From NCBI GenBank assembly GCA_947585885.1, contig CANPXI010000063.1:1-6009 (forward strand): DNA of 6,009 nucleotides, read 5' to 3'. The DNA comes from an uncultured Bacilli bacterium. Lineage in GTDB: Bacteria; Bacillota_I; Bacilli_A; RF39; UBA660. Of this stretch, positions 5,913-6,009 are shown one piece after another. The position numbers and the translations under genes are program-made. Positions within the stretch are counted from its first letter, which is position 1. The number at the start of each line of letters is the position of its first letter. Below the pieces are notes generated by a model. It ran no database searches, was not told where the DNA came from, and worked only from the letters and a program-made list of their open reading frames with translations.

Positions 5913-6009
5913 ATGAAGAAAAGTTATGTAATAATTGGAATAGTAAGTATATTAATATTAGGTATAAGTGTAAGTTTAGGTTATTGGATGGCACAAATAG
6001 AAGGTAATG
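5913..6009 (+). CDS. Hypothetical membrane-anchored protein, N-terminal 32 residues (cut by window end)
   Basis: The frame opens with ATG at 5913, preceded by AAGAGGA (5897-5903) nine bases upstream, and remains open to the window edge. The visible 32 residues begin MKKSYV, then a hydrophobic stretch at about residues 6-25 (IIGIVSILILGISVSLGYW), then MAQIEGN. Two lysines before a hydrophobic helix are typical of a signal peptide or an N-terminal membrane anchor. No cysteine lies in the visible part, so a lipoprotein signal is not supported, and no clear signal-peptidase I site is seen before the sequence ends. I do not recognise the family. It is divergent from the XRE regulator and driven by a perfect sigma-A promoter carrying two operator-like palindromes, so it is the probable regulated target. 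It may be the first gene of a longer operon. Confidence 0.75.
   Translation, partial: MKKSYVIIGIVSILILGISVSLGYWMAQIEGN

Noticed and set aside
1..6009. UGA-to-Trp genetic code of Mollicutes
   Set aside because: All tryptophans in the clear genes are TGG and no gene needs to read through TGA. Absence of TGA stops among only four genes is not informative.
5558..6009. Toxin-antitoxin or prophage repressor module
   Set aside because: A lone small XRE protein divergent from a membrane-anchored protein fits many roles; no toxin fold, integrase, attachment site or other phage gene is visible in the window.
1..6009. CRISPR array, tRNA, rRNA, riboswitch or insertion sequence
   Set aside because: No regularly spaced direct repeats, tRNA-like cloverleaf, rRNA motifs, transposase frame or long structured leader was found; the only non-coding gaps are 4195-4269, 5518-5557 and 5789-5912.

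Overview
The window is strongly AT-rich bacterial chromosome and looks like a low-GC Bacillota (Firmicutes) or related Mollicutes-like lineage. This rests on the Firmicutes-type beta' subunit without the large trigger-loop insertion of enterobacteria, acidic C-terminal extensions on beta and beta', strong Shine-Dalgarno sites and consensus sigma-A promoters. Every tryptophan is encoded by TGG, so nothing here requires UGA reassignment; the four visible stops are TAA, TAG, TAA and TAA, so UGA use as a stop is not shown either.

Layout: (1) 2-481, the 3' end of rpoB. (2) 481-4194, complete rpoC, starting one base inside the rpoB stop (TAATG), so the two are probably translationally coupled. (3) A terminator hairpin straddles the rpoC stop codon and is followed within four bases by a sigma-A promoter for (4) eno, 4270-5517, which encodes a somewhat short enolase. 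(5) A convergent 76-residue XRE-type helix-turn-helix regulator on the minus strand, 5558-5788; eno and this gene each end in a hairpin that overlaps their last codons. (6) A divergent control region, 5789-5912, with a perfect TTGACA-17-TATAAT promoter and two near-identical 17-bp operator-like palindromes. (7) The start of a plus-strand gene at 5913 encoding a protein with an N-terminal membrane segment, cut by the window edge.

How the parts work together: the first half is core transcription machinery, with beta and beta' made from one message. Enolase is a separate housekeeping unit placed where many Firmicutes have the rplGB-rpsL-rpsG-fusA-tuf genes. The last 450 bases look like a small regulatory module: an XRE repressor gene divergent from a membrane-protein gene, sharing a compact control region. 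One palindrome exactly fills the -35/-10 spacer of the membrane-protein promoter, and its inverted near-copy lies just downstream. The inferred logic is a strong promoter held off by the divergently encoded repressor. This module is the least ordinary part of the window, but the target gene is almost entirely outside it.
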